This document shows positions 32,156 to 38,893 of a stretch of 38,893 nucleotides of DNA, piece by piece; position 1 is the stretch's first letter, and the number at the start of each line of letters is the position of its first letter. Origin of the DNA: Opitutia bacterium (GTDB lineage Bacteria; Verrucomicrobiota; Verrucomicrobiae; Opitutales; UBA953); NCBI GenBank assembly GCA_947465345.1, contig CANHZL010000005.1, forward strand, positions 1 to 38,893, in the 5' to 3' direction. Position numbers and translations under genes: made by a program. The notes beneath the pieces are model-generated. The model had not been told where the DNA came from, did not search any database, and worked only from the letters and a program-made list of their open reading frames with translations.

Positions 32156-32974
32156 TTACTTTTTTGCGCCCTGTAGGGATTGATCGATAATCTTGGCCAA
32201 ATCGACCTTTTCGGCTTCTTTTTGCAACTGTTCGTCGGCCAGCACGGCTCGAACCTTGGGATGGTCAATAAATCCAGTTAAGTCGTTGTTATTCAACAAC
32301 TCGCGAACCTTTTTATCTTCCCACGCTTGGTAAAGGGTGGGGTGGGCGGCCAAAGCTCTGATTTCGGGCTGGGCCATGAGCCTCCGTCTGGCTTCTGGCT
32401 CCGCCATCAGACGCCGGGTTTGGCGGATGAGCGTGCGTTGCTTGTCTGGGATGGGCGACCATCCCTTGAGGTCGGCGGTGAGGGAAGTGGCCGCTAGGTC
32501 GTTCCGGATGTCGACCGTCCAGTGGTGTCGGGTGGCCCCGGGCTTCTCAAGAAGGTCATAGACCGAGGCGACGGTCGCGAGGGCGGCGATCAAGATCAGG
32601 AAGTAGAGAGCGCCCGTCCAGCAGCCGATGAGCGAGCCGAGCACGGGACTTTCAGCCTCTTTCTGGCCGTCGGGTAGCCGGCCGAGACGCCAGAAGATTG
32701 CATAGCAGAGTAGGCCAGTGAGGCAGCTGAGCACGATCACGCCGGTGATGCCGCGGAGGATCCAGGGATAGGAGGTGCCTTGCAGGCAGGCGTGACCAAA
32801 GTCCGACCCGAAGAGCCATCCCACCAGCTGCCCAGTCGCGAGCGCCACGGGGCCAGCCAACTGGCGCATCGGGCCGCGGCGGTAGCCCCGCCAAGCGCCA
32901 CGGATCATCAGCACGGCGAGGAGGGCGAGGGCGACCCAGAGGGTCAGCGAGAGGTCAGGGGGCTCGGCAGTCAT
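32156..32974 (-). CDS. CvpA family membrane protein
   Basis: 272 residues. Four hydrophobic helices in the first ~145 residues (e.g. LWVALALLAVLMIRG, ITGVIVLSCLTGLLCYAIFW, LYFLILIAALATVASVYDLL) with the CvpA-type GAWRGYRRGPMRQL turn after the first one. The C-terminal ~120 residues are soluble and made of short repeated helical hairpins (RRLMAEPEARRRLMAQPEIRALAAHPTLYQAW split in turns), a feature of long CvpA-like proteins in related phyla. CvpA proteins contribute to envelope homeostasis and bacteriocin export in other bacteria; the exact role is not known. The ATG overlaps the stop of the upstream kinase gene by one base (TGATGA), so the two are translationally coupled. Confidence 0.8.
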   Translation of the reverse strand: MTAEPPDLSLTLWVALALLAVLMIRGAWRGYRRGPMRQLAGPVALATGQLVGWLFGSDFGHACLQGTSYPWILRGITGVIVLSCLTGLLCYAIFWRLGRLPDGQKEAESPVLGSLIGCWTGALYFLILIAALATVASVYDLLEKPGATRHHWTVDIRNDLAATSLTADLKGWSPIPDKQRTLIRQTRRLMAEPEARRRLMAQPEIRALAAHPTLYQAWEDKKVRELLNNNDLTGFIDHPKVRAVLADEQLQKEAEKVDLAKIIDQSLQGAKK

Positions 32975-34080
32975 CAGGCTTCGCCCAACACCTTGCGGAT
33001 GGATCGCTCCCGGACTTCGATGCTCTCAGCTAGTTTGAACTGCACGAGGGCGCGGCGGAGGTTGTGGCCCGGGTAGCGCACCTTGAAATACACGTCGCCG
33101 GCCAGATGGTCGGCCAAGAAGCGGATGCCTAGTTCAAGCGGGATTAGGTGGATGCAGTCGAAGAGATGGCGGTGGTCGGCTTGGCTAAGGAAGTCCTTCG
33201 CATGGGCCTGATAACCCCTGTAAATCATGCTAAAAAGCTCGAGGTCGAAGACGACGGAGCCGAGTTCGCTGGCGTCTTCGCCGGCTGGATTGCAAACGGA
33301 GCGCATGGCGTCTCCGATATCATAATGGACCAAGCCTGGCTGTACGGTGTCGAGGTCAACGATGCACGTGCCGCGACCCGTGGACTCGTCGATCATGATA
33401 TTGCCGACCTTGGGGTCGCCATGCGTGGTGCGCAGGCCGAGGTCGCCGCGGCCGCGCGCATCCTCGAGCACGGAGCAACGGGTGCGGCGGGCTTCGACGA
33501 AGGCGACGGCTCGCTTGGCTTCCAGCGAGGCGCTGAGACGCTCCTGACCGCCGGGCGTCGCGAGGGCGGCGTCCATCTTGGCGAGGTAGCCAGGCGTGAC
33601 GTGGAAGCCGGGTAGGGCGTAGCCGAGCTTTTCGGCCGGGAGGTCGCTGACCATGCGGTGGAAGTGGCCCAGTACGATGCCGGCTTCGTGGGCGTGTTCC
33701 GGATTGCGCACCTTTTCGTAGGCGTGCGCGCTGGCGATTTGGGAGATGGCGCGCCAGAGGTCGCCATCGGCGTCCGTCACCCAGTCTTCGCCCGTCTTCG
33801 TCTGGATAATCTTAGGAAGCTGCCAGATACGGTCCGCGCCTTCGGCCTCAGTCTCGAGCTTGGCGTGGCAGTGGTCCGTGAGCACGCGCATGTTCTGCAT
33901 GATCACTTCCGGCTGAGGGAACACGGACTTGCGGATGCGCTGCACGATGAAGCGCTGTTCGGAGAAGGTCGTCCGGAAGATCGCCAGATAGGTATCGTTA
34001 ACGTTGCCCGAACCATAGGGCGCGACGGTCACGAGCCTTCCCTGGACGTCGAACTGGCGGGCGATAATGGCGGCTAGCAT
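32974..34080 (-). CDS. Aminoglycoside phosphotransferase-like kinase, resembling N-acetylhexosamine 1-kinase
   Basis: 368 residues of the APH kinase fold. Visible: the [13 protein letters not shown] nucleotide-binding beginning near 24-36, [32 protein letters not shown] (catalytic Asp in HGDPK), and [10 protein letters not shown] with the metal-binding Asp, followed by YDIGDAMRS. This set, particularly the QRI-VF-P stretch and the THGDPK and DLDTVQPG motifs, matches NahK-type hexosamine 1-kinases better than antibiotic kinases. A role in amino-sugar salvage (cell wall or host/algal glycans) is the likeliest; the substrate was not tested. It is upstream of and coupled to cvpA, and divergent from the tRNA-Thr gene. 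Confidence 0.82.
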   Translation of the reverse strand: MLAAIIARQFDVQGRLVTVAPYGSGNVNDTYLAIFRTTFSEQRFIVQRIRKSVFPQPEVIMQNMRVLTDHCHAKLETEAEGADRIWQLPKIIQTKTGEDWVTDADGDLWRAISQIASAHAYEKVRNPEHAHEAGIVLGHFHRMVSDLPAEKLGYALPGFHVTPGYLAKMDAALATPGGQERLSASLEAKRAVAFVEARRTRCSVLEDARGRGDLGLRTTHGDPKVGNIMIDESTGRGTCIVDLDTVQPGLVHYDIGDAMRSVCNPAGEDASELGSVVFDLELFSMIYRGYQAHAKDFLSQADHRHLFDCIHLIPLELGIRFLADHLAGDVYFKVRYPGHNLRRALVQFKLAESIEVRERSIRKVLGEA

Positions 34081-34190
34081 GGGGCTTTCGGCCTAATTTG
34101 CGGTTAGTTTCGAGGCTGGCGAGGGCATTCCCGCATCGCCAAGGCTTGATTTCCGCCCCGGGCTCCTCATGTTCATCGTTCCTCTGCGAC

Positions 34191-34266
34191 GCCACCTTAG
34201 CTCAGCTGGTAGAGCATCTCATTCGTAATGAGAATGTCGCCGGTTCAAATCCGGCAGGTGGCTCCA
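34191..34266 (+). tRNA. tRNA-Thr (anticodon CGU)
   Basis: A full cloverleaf of 76 bases including an encoded CCA end. The acceptor stem pairs GCCACCT with AGGTGGC, the D arm is GCTC/GAGC, the anticodon stem TCTCA/TGAGA encloses the loop TTCGTAA (anticodon CGT), and the T arm is GCCGG/CCGGC around TTCAAAT. It lies 62 bp upstream of folE2 and is divergent from the kinase gene. Confidence 0.97.
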
Positions 34267-34328
34267 GCGCAGGGGGCATTTTTCTCCGCCCGTTTGCCCG
34301 TACAGGCTTTTCCTCCAACCTAACCGCT

Positions 34329-35288
34329 ATGAGTCGCGCCGACCATCCGCCCCGCAGCCGGGATCTTTCCCGCCGCTACGACCGGAATTTCCGGGCCGAT
34401 GACGCGTACCGCGCCACGTTGCCTGACATGCAGAACAAGGATGCCTCCCTGATTCAGGGCGCCAACGTCCCGATCCAGCACGTCGGCATCTCTGGCTTCC
34501 GCCTGCCGATGCTCGTCGCCACCCGAGACGGTAAGCCGATCACGCTCGAGTGCACGGTCACCGGCTCGGTGTCCCTCGCGGCCGACCGTAAGGGCATCAA
34601 CATGTCCCGCATCATGCGGACCTTCTACGAGTTCAAGGACCGCGTGCTTTCGCACGAGCTCCTCGAAGAGGTGCTCATCCGTTACAAGAAGGACCTCGAT
34701 TGCAGCCGCGCCCGCATTATGGTCGAGCTACGCTACCCGATCCTGCAGAAGTCCCTGCGCTCGGGCCTCGAAGGTTGGCAGTATTACCGCGCGGTGCTCG
34801 AAGGCACCATCGACGACCTCGACCGCCTCCGCCGCTACGTCCATTTCGACTTCGTCTATTCGTCCGCCTGCCCTTGCTCCGCTGAGCTCACCGAGCACGC
34901 CCGCGAAGAGCGCTCCGCCTACGGCATCCCGCACTCGCAGCGCTCCAAGGCCCGCGTGGTCGCCGAGGTCTCGCCCGGCCGTTCCCTCTTCGTCGAGGAC
35001 ATGAAGGACCTCTGCCTCAAGGGCCTCCAGACCGAGACCCAGGTCATGGTGAAGCGCGAGGACGAGCAGGCTTTCGCCGAACTCAACGGCGCCTATTCCA
35101 AGTTTGTCGAAGACGCCGCCCGTGTCGTCTACGAGCAGTTCGACGCCGATGCGCGTGTACGCGACTTCGTCATCGCCTGCTCGCACCTCGAGTCCCTCCA
35201 TTCCCATGATGCCGTCTCAGTCATCAACAAGGGCATGCCGAGCGGTCTTTCGGCGGATTTCAGCAACTTCAGAGACCTGATCTGCTAG
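34329..35288 (+). CDS. folE2: GTP cyclohydrolase FolE2 (type IB)
   Basis: 319 residues from the ATG at 34329. It makes 7,8-dihydroneopterin triphosphate from GTP, the first step of folate (and queuosine/pterin) synthesis. Family blocks: LPDMQN near 36, [14 protein letters not shown], a [15 protein letters not shown] stretch, [17 protein letters not shown] with the catalytic Cys pair, and [12 protein letters not shown]. FolE2 does not depend on zinc in the way FolE does, and in several bacteria it is induced under zinc limitation; a zinc/manganese importer is encoded in the same window, but I see no zinc-regulator box upstream. It sits between two tRNA genes; the frame is open upstream through the tRNA but the sequence there is not protein-like. 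Confidence 0.95.
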   Translation: MSRADHPPRSRDLSRRYDRNFRADDAYRATLPDMQNKDASLIQGANVPIQHVGISGFRLPMLVATRDGKPITLECTVTGSVSLAADRKGINMSRIMRTFYEFKDRVLSHELLEEVLIRYKKDLDCSRARIMVELRYPILQKSLRSGLEGWQYYRAVLEGTIDDLDRLRRYVHFDFVYSSACPCSAELTEHAREERSAYGIPHSQRSKARVVAEVSPGRSLFVEDMKDLCLKGLQTETQVMVKREDEQAFAELNGAYSKFVEDAARVVYEQFDADARVRDFVIACSHLESLHSHDAVSVINKGMPSGLSADFSNFRDLIC

Positions 35289-35300
35289 TCTGCTGACGGC

Positions 35301-35329
35301 TTGCCCATCCGTGGTGGCCGTCATACGGT
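35301..35329 (+). promoter_or_regulatory. Candidate promoter of the tRNA-Arg gene
   Basis: TTGCCC and TACGGT are separated by 17 bases and the -10 ends 9 bases before the first base of the tRNA, the right place for a tRNA promoter. Match to consensus is moderate. Confidence 0.4.
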
Positions 35330-35338
35330 CACTTTCAT

Positions 35339-35417
35339 GAGGGGGTAGCTCAGCTGGATTCAGAGCAGCAGCCTTCTAAGCCGCCGGTCGCGGGTTCGAG
35401 TCCCGCCCTCCTCACCA
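35339..35417 (+). tRNA. tRNA-Arg (anticodon UCU) with an A-C mismatch in the anticodon stem
   Basis: 79 bases with an encoded CCA. The acceptor stem is GAGGGGG/CCTCCTC (one G-U pair), the D arm GCTC/GAGC with an 11-base loop, the anticodon loop CTTCTAA (anticodon TCT), and the T arm GCGGG/CCCGC around TTCGAGT. The anticodon stem GCAGC/GCCGC has an A-C mismatch at the middle pair (29-41). The variable loop is CGGTC. Otherwise intact. Confidence 0.9.
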
Positions 35418-35425
35418 CTTTCCCG

Positions 35426-35453
35426 GCCCGCCGCCCTTTTCGGGGAGGCGGGC
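35426..35453 (+). terminator. Hairpin after tRNA-Arg
   Basis: GCCCGCC / GGCGGGC with an inner CCC/GGG pairing starts 8 bases after the CCA end of tRNA-Arg. There is no T-run, so it may instead be a processing hairpin. Confidence 0.45.
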
Positions 35454-35511
35454 TGCCCGTATCTGGATGTCCTTGGCTTGCGACCCGCCGACGCCGGGAC
35501 TACTCAAAGTC

Positions 35512-36420
35512 ATGCAAATCCACGTCGCCCGGAACTCCACCCAGCTTGGGATTTTTCCTACCGAGGAAATCATCGCCGGCCTGCAGTCGGGTCGCTTCCT
35601 CGCCTCCGACCTCGCTTGGCGTGACGGCATGCCAGCCTGGACTCCGCTCGGCGACTGGTCTGAGTTCCGTGGGGTCGGCGTGCCGCCTCCTTCGCCCGGA
35701 GTGCGTGCGGCCGATGCGCCGCTTACCTCGACGATTCCTTGGGAGCAGGGGAAGTCGCTCGGGTCTTTCTTTGCGACGATCAAGATGGCGATCGTAAGCC
35801 CATCTTCCCTTTCGACCGGGCGCTACGCTTTCGGGGACTGGCTGGTCTTCTGCTATGTGGGAGTGCTGGTCGCACTTCCGTTCCAGTTGATCAACGGCGT
35901 GGCTTTCGGAGATAAGAATGCACAGCTCGGCGAATTCCTCCGCAGTTTAAATATACCTGAACTTAGCAAGGCGACGGAAAAGATGGTGAGCGCCGAGCCA
36001 GCGCCCGTCTGGCTAACGCTCGTCGGCCTTGTGATGGGGTTGGCTTTCGCGCCACTCGTCTACGCTTTCTTCGCCCTGCTGCATTGGGTAGGTCAGCGTA
36101 TTTTCCGCATCCGGGTTTCCGTGGAACGAACAGTGGTTGCATCTCTGCTCGCCACCACGATCCTGGCCGTGGTGATGGCGCCGCTGCAACTACTCGGCTT
36201 CAGCTTCGCCGTGCAGATGGCCTTGAGCGCGGTCGTGTTCATCCCCGCCTGTGTTATTTATTACCGCGCCTTCGGTGGCGCGACGGGAGTGAGCCCTTGG
36301 GCCCAGTTCGGCATCGATAACTTCGTTTGGTTCGTCCTCTGCTGCTGCTGTTGCGTCACTCCGGTCGCGTTGTTCGCCTGGTCCTTGGCGGGCCGGTCCG
36401 GGATGTCGTTCGGGGGTTAA
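35512..36420 (+). CDS. GYF-domain membrane protein with a Cys5 run
   Basis: 302 residues from the ATG at 35512. Residues 1-50 are a GYF_2 domain (MQIHVARNSTQLGIFP, IIAGLQSGRF, AWRDGMPAWTPL), usually a proline-peptide binder. Then a Pro-rich linker and a membrane region with about five helices from ~110 to the end, a Yip1-like layout. Five cysteines in a row (LCCCCCVTP) lie near 280 in the last hydrophobic segment, an unusual run that could bind metal or be lipidated/disulphide-linked; this is a guess. The start was chosen because the GYF domain begins there. It is 4 bp from the DUF2752 gene, and these two probably work together. Confidence 0.8.
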   Translation: MQIHVARNSTQLGIFPTEEIIAGLQSGRFLASDLAWRDGMPAWTPLGDWSEFRGVGVPPPSPGVRAADAPLTSTIPWEQGKSLGSFFATIKMAIVSPSSLSTGRYAFGDWLVFCYVGVLVALPFQLINGVAFGDKNAQLGEFLRSLNIPELSKATEKMVSAEPAPVWLTLVGLVMGLAFAPLVYAFFALLHWVGQRIFRIRVSVERTVVASLLATTILAVVMAPLQLLGFSFAVQMALSAVVFIPACVIYYRAFGGATGVSPWAQFGIDNFVWFVLCCCCCVTPVALFAWSLAGRSGMSFGG

Positions 36421-36423
36421 TCG

Positions 36424-36846
36424 GTGCTAAGCCTAATCCGCCGACCCGCCTATCCCGGCGAGCTCAACCACGAGCTCGTCTGGCCGGCGGCGTTTCTCGG
36501 CGGCGCTTTGTTCGCCTGGGGTTGGTTTCTTTCCGGCCTGCAGCTGCCGCAGTGCGTCTTCATGCGGGTCACGGGTCTGCCGTGTCTCGGCTGCGGGGGT
36601 ACGCGCTGTGCGCGCAATCTCATGCATCTGGATTTTGGACAGGCATTCCTATTCCATCCGGGATTCTTCCTCGTCGTAACGCTGGCCGCCCTCTGGACGA
36701 TTTATTCCGCGATCTTCTGGCTACGCCGCGACACGCTTCGGCTGCGGCTCTACGTCGAGCCGTCCGCCTCCCGTCGACTCCGTATCGCCTTCGTGGCCGT
36801 ACTGGCCATCCATTGGGCATGGCAGTGCTATTACCTGACCCGCTGA
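36424..36846 (+). CDS. DUF2752 membrane protein
   Basis: 140 residues, GTG start 4 bases after the previous stop. Two to three membrane helices and the DUF2752 signature: CVFMRVTGLPCLGCGGTRCARNL, i.e. a Cys-rich TGLPC-x-x-CGGTR block around residues 48-64, followed by HLDFGQAFLFHPGFFL. The family has no assigned function; the cysteines suggest metal binding or redox activity at the membrane. Following the Cys5 protein and preceding an anchored nuclease (1-base gap), it is likely part of the same transcription unit. Confidence 0.85.
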   Translation: MLSLIRRPAYPGELNHELVWPAAFLGGALFAWGWFLSGLQLPQCVFMRVTGLPCLGCGGTRCARNLMHLDFGQAFLFHPGFFLVVTLAALWTIYSAIFWLRRDTLRLRLYVEPSASRRLRIAFVAVLAIHWAWQCYYLTR

Positions 36847-36847
36847 C

Positions 36848-37795
36848 ATGATCCGCAATCTCCTGCGCTTCCTCGGCTGGGTCTGCCTACTCGTCCTGCT
36901 CTCGGTCGGCGTATTGGGCCTAGTCTACACAATTTCCGAACGCCCACAGAAGATCGCCATCGAACATCGCGTGCTGAACGTGGTCGACGCGGTGCGCGAA
37001 GACGGCACGACCCCGCGCAAGGTCGTCGACGCTCTGGATCGCTTCGCCGACGGCACCGAAGCGGTGAAGGGCGACATCGTCCCCGCGCCGGCGCCAGACA
37101 AGGAGGCGACCGCGCCTTATGGCGAGCCGACCGACCGCCTGGGTCTCAAGCGTCTCATGAACCGCGGCTATTCGGTCGGCTACGATGAGTCGCTCCCCTC
37201 GCCGCGTTGGTCCTCTTATCGCGTCTTCCCCTATAAGGATGTGCATCTCGAGCGGCCTTCTTCGTTCAAGGCTGATCCGCGCACGTCCGCACACGTGACG
37301 ACTTCCGAGTATGTGCGTTCGGGGTACGACCGCGGGCACCTTTCGCCGAACTACGCGATTTCGGTCTGCTACGGCGAGGAGGCCCAGAAAGAGACGTTCC
37401 TTTTGAGCAACATCGTCCCCCAGCTCCACGCGCTCAACGCCGGTCTCTGGAAGGACATGGAGCAGCGGATCATGAAGCGCTACGTCGGCCGCTACGGCAC
37501 CGTCTGGGTGCAGGTCGGCCCCGTCTTCACGTCGCCGCCCGCCAAACAAGTCGGGCGCATCCCCGTGCCGTCGTCCTTCTGGATGGTCATCTCCGAGTAT
37601 GACGAAGCCGGCCAAGGCATCCGTGCCATCGCCTACCTCGTCCCGCATGAGGAGAAGTGGCGCGACGCCGAGCTCACGCGTTATGTCGTGAGCATCCGTC
37701 GCGTCGAGGAACTGACCGGGCTGGATTTCTTTCCTAAGCTGCCGAAGGCGACGCAGGAACGCCTGGAATCAACGCCCGCGCCGCGCGCCTGGTGA
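36848..37795 (+). CDS. DNA/RNA non-specific endonuclease (NUC1), membrane-anchored
   Basis: 315 residues. An N-terminal membrane helix (about 8-28) anchors a Glu/Asp/Pro-rich linker (about 60-95) and a NUC1 (NucA/NucG type) nuclease domain. The catalytic DRGH motif is at 161-164 (YDRGHLSPNYA, His164 the general base), followed by FLLSNIVPQLHALNAGLW, whose Asn binds Mg, and VWVQVGPVF. With the anchor the catalytic domain would face the periplasm or outside, so it could degrade foreign or extracellular nucleic acid for nutrition or defence. The last 27 bases overlap the convergent prmB gene. Confidence 0.9.
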   Translation: MIRNLLRFLGWVCLLVLLSVGVLGLVYTISERPQKIAIEHRVLNVVDAVREDGTTPRKVVDALDRFADGTEAVKGDIVPAPAPDKEATAPYGEPTDRLGLKRLMNRGYSVGYDESLPSPRWSSYRVFPYKDVHLERPSSFKADPRTSAHVTTSEYVRSGYDRGHLSPNYAISVCYGEEAQKETFLLSNIVPQLHALNAGLWKDMEQRIMKRYVGRYGTVWVQVGPVFTSPPAKQVGRIPVPSSFWMVISEYDEAGQGIRAIAYLVPHEEKWRDAELTRYVVSIRRVEELTGLDFFPKLPKATQERLESTPAPRAW

Positions 37796-38719
37796 CGGTA
37801 GTTCGCGGCGAAGGTCCGAGGCGTGGATCAGGCAGACGCAATCGGCCCCGTCGGCCGTCGGCAGCCACATGATGGGCAGCTTCGGCCAAGCTTGGTGCAT
37901 CGCCTTCTGCAGTCCGCCGACCTCAATCACGAGGATGCCGTGCGGCTTCAGCGCCTCCCGCGCCTGCGTGAGCAGTGTGCGAATGACGTCGAGGCCGTCC
38001 TTACCTGAGACCAACGAGCCCTTTGGCTCCTTCTTAAATTCGGCTGGCAGACGACGGTAGATGCCTTCGGGCTCGTAAGGCGGGTTGCTGAGGATCAGGT
38101 CGAACTTCGGCCCCTTGAGCAAAGCCGTCATCGTATCCGTCTCATGGAGCGTTACGCGCTTGGCCAGCTTGTGGTCGGCGATATTCAGCGCAGCCACTTC
38201 GAGGGCCGGCGCCGAAAGGTCGGTCGCATGGACGTGTGCTTTTGGGAAGCGCTTCGCGAGCAGAATGGCGAGGCAGCCTGAGCCCGTGCAGATATCGGCT
38301 ACGTCCGTGACCTGGGTGACGGGCGGTATCCACTGCGGGATGGCCTCGGGGATCAGCTCGACGAAATAGGAGCGCGGGATGATCACGCGTTCATCGATGC
38401 GAAAGCGAAGGCCGCCCAGCCAGGCTTCGCCGACGAGGTAGCCGGTGGGCACGCGGTCGAAGACGCGGCGTTCCACCAGCGAGAGGAAGGAAGCCTTCTC
38501 CTTGGCCGTCAGGGCGCGTTTGAAGCACGAAGGGAGCTTCTCCCAGGCCAGACCGGTGGCGTGGCCCAAGAGGGTCAGCGATTCTTCCTCGGCGTTCACT
38601 AAGCCTTGGCCATGCGCGATGCCAGCCGACTTGAACAGCCGGTTGGCGAAGCGTAAACAATCACCGCCCGTTTTAAGGCGGGCGGTGGCTGCAGGGGTCG
38701 GGCGCTGTGGGGCGCTCAT
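37769..38719 (-). CDS. prmB: Ribosomal protein L3 glutamine methyltransferase PrmB
   Basis: 316 residues. It methylates the N5 of a conserved glutamine in ribosomal protein L3. The SAM-binding motif is DICTGSGCLAILLAKRFP (about 140-158) and the catalytic NPPY is at 212-215. The N-terminal domain with RIDERVIIPRSYFVELIPE (about 112-130) is more like PrmB than the release-factor methyltransferase PrmC (which normally has a LxxRPETE motif); I therefore assign PrmB. It lies 18 bp after accC on the same strand and overlaps the convergent nuclease gene by 27 bp. Confidence 0.9.
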   Translation of the reverse strand: MSAPQRPTPAATARLKTGGDCLRFANRLFKSAGIAHGQGLVNAEEESLTLLGHATGLAWEKLPSCFKRALTAKEKASFLSLVERRVFDRVPTGYLVGEAWLGGLRFRIDERVIIPRSYFVELIPEAIPQWIPPVTQVTDVADICTGSGCLAILLAKRFPKAHVHATDLSAPALEVAALNIADHKLAKRVTLHETDTMTALLKGPKFDLILSNPPYEPEGIYRRLPAEFKKEPKGSLVSGKDGLDVIRTLLTQAREALKPHGILVIEVGGLQKAMHQAWPKLPIMWLPTADGADCVCLIHASDLRRELPSPGARRGR

Positions 38720-38737
38720 CGTCGGCGGCGGGGCCGC

Positions 38738-38893
38738 TTAGGTGAGCGGGGCGGCGGACCAGAGTTCCTTCGGGGTGCGTTCGAAGAAGTCCTCGAGGTA
38801 CTTCGTCGTCGCGCCGCCCTGGCGGAAGGCCGGGTCCTTCATGATCGCGCGGCAGACCGGGATCGTGGTGTGGATGCCGCGGATGATGTACTC
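38738..38893 (-). CDS. accC: Acetyl-CoA carboxylase biotin carboxylase subunit, 3' end only
   Basis: Only the last 51 codons are in the window; the gene continues past the right edge. The residues [18 protein letters not shown] and [18 protein letters not shown] match the C-terminal end of AccC, including the TTIP and TKYLE elements found in the biotin carboxylase C-terminal domain. AccC carboxylates biotin on AccB in fatty-acid synthesis. Stop TAA at 38740-38738. Confidence 0.85.
   Translation of the reverse strand, partial: EYIIRGIHTTIPVCRAIMKDPAFRQGGATTKYLEDFFERTPKELWSAAPLT

Noticed and set aside
34098..34328. An N-terminal extension of FolE2 reading through the tRNA-Thr gene
   Set aside because: The extension would translate a tRNA; FolE2 homology begins just after the ATG at 34329.
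34191..35417. A possible integration site at the tRNA genes
   Set aside because: There is no integrase, no repeat of the tRNA 3' end and the genes between are core functions.

Overview
The window is a GC-rich bacterial chromosomal segment, most likely from the phylum Verrucomicrobiota (Opitutales-like or a relative). The main reason is a five-gene block at 21754-29286 that matches, in order and character, the Akkermansia muciniphila Amuc_1102-1098 type IV pilus locus. Other signs are a set of DUF1080, ThuA-like and SGNH genes typical of planctomycetes and verrucomicrobia, an NfeD/FloA pair, and start codons that almost all lack a Shine-Dalgarno sequence. No mobile element, integrase, CRISPR array or rRNA was seen. 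Every gap between genes is shorter than 300 bases.

Layout. 1-6082: an SGNH-hydrolase lipoprotein, recA with a GAAC-N4-GTTC palindrome upstream, a D-Ala-D-Ala carboxypeptidase, SixA, an orphan TonB and a DUF457 membrane hydrolase. 6197-10111: a sugar cluster (exported SGNH hydrolase, D-tagatose 3-epimerase-like protein, DUF1080 3-keto-glycoside hydrolase/lyase, ThuA-like protein) ending in a strong terminator. 10221-16015: an SDR, then pyruvate dehydrogenase (E1-alpha, E1-beta, E2 on the minus strand) divergent from HPr and an unknown exported protein. 16016-19160: peptide deformylase, a CII/CP76-like regulator, and the NfeD-FloA-115 aa operon. 19161-21632: a zinc/manganese-type ABC importer.

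21754-29286: the pilus/secretin operon, in which PilM and PilN are fused. 29378-30340: a stand-alone 5'-3' exonuclease. 30398-32086: two adjacent paralogous unknown proteins, each built from two copies of an ~80-residue unit. 32156-34080: CvpA and a NahK-like kinase. 34191-35417: tRNA-Thr(CGU), FolE2 and tRNA-Arg(UCU). 35512-38893: a GYF-domain membrane protein, a DUF2752 protein, a membrane-anchored NUC1 nuclease, PrmB and the 3' end of accC.

Most of the segment is housekeeping. The best candidates for new biology are the pilus operon with its fused PilM-PilN, the tandem duplicated-unit proteins, and the SOS-like site whose half-sites run opposite to the motif I recall for Verrucomicrobium.
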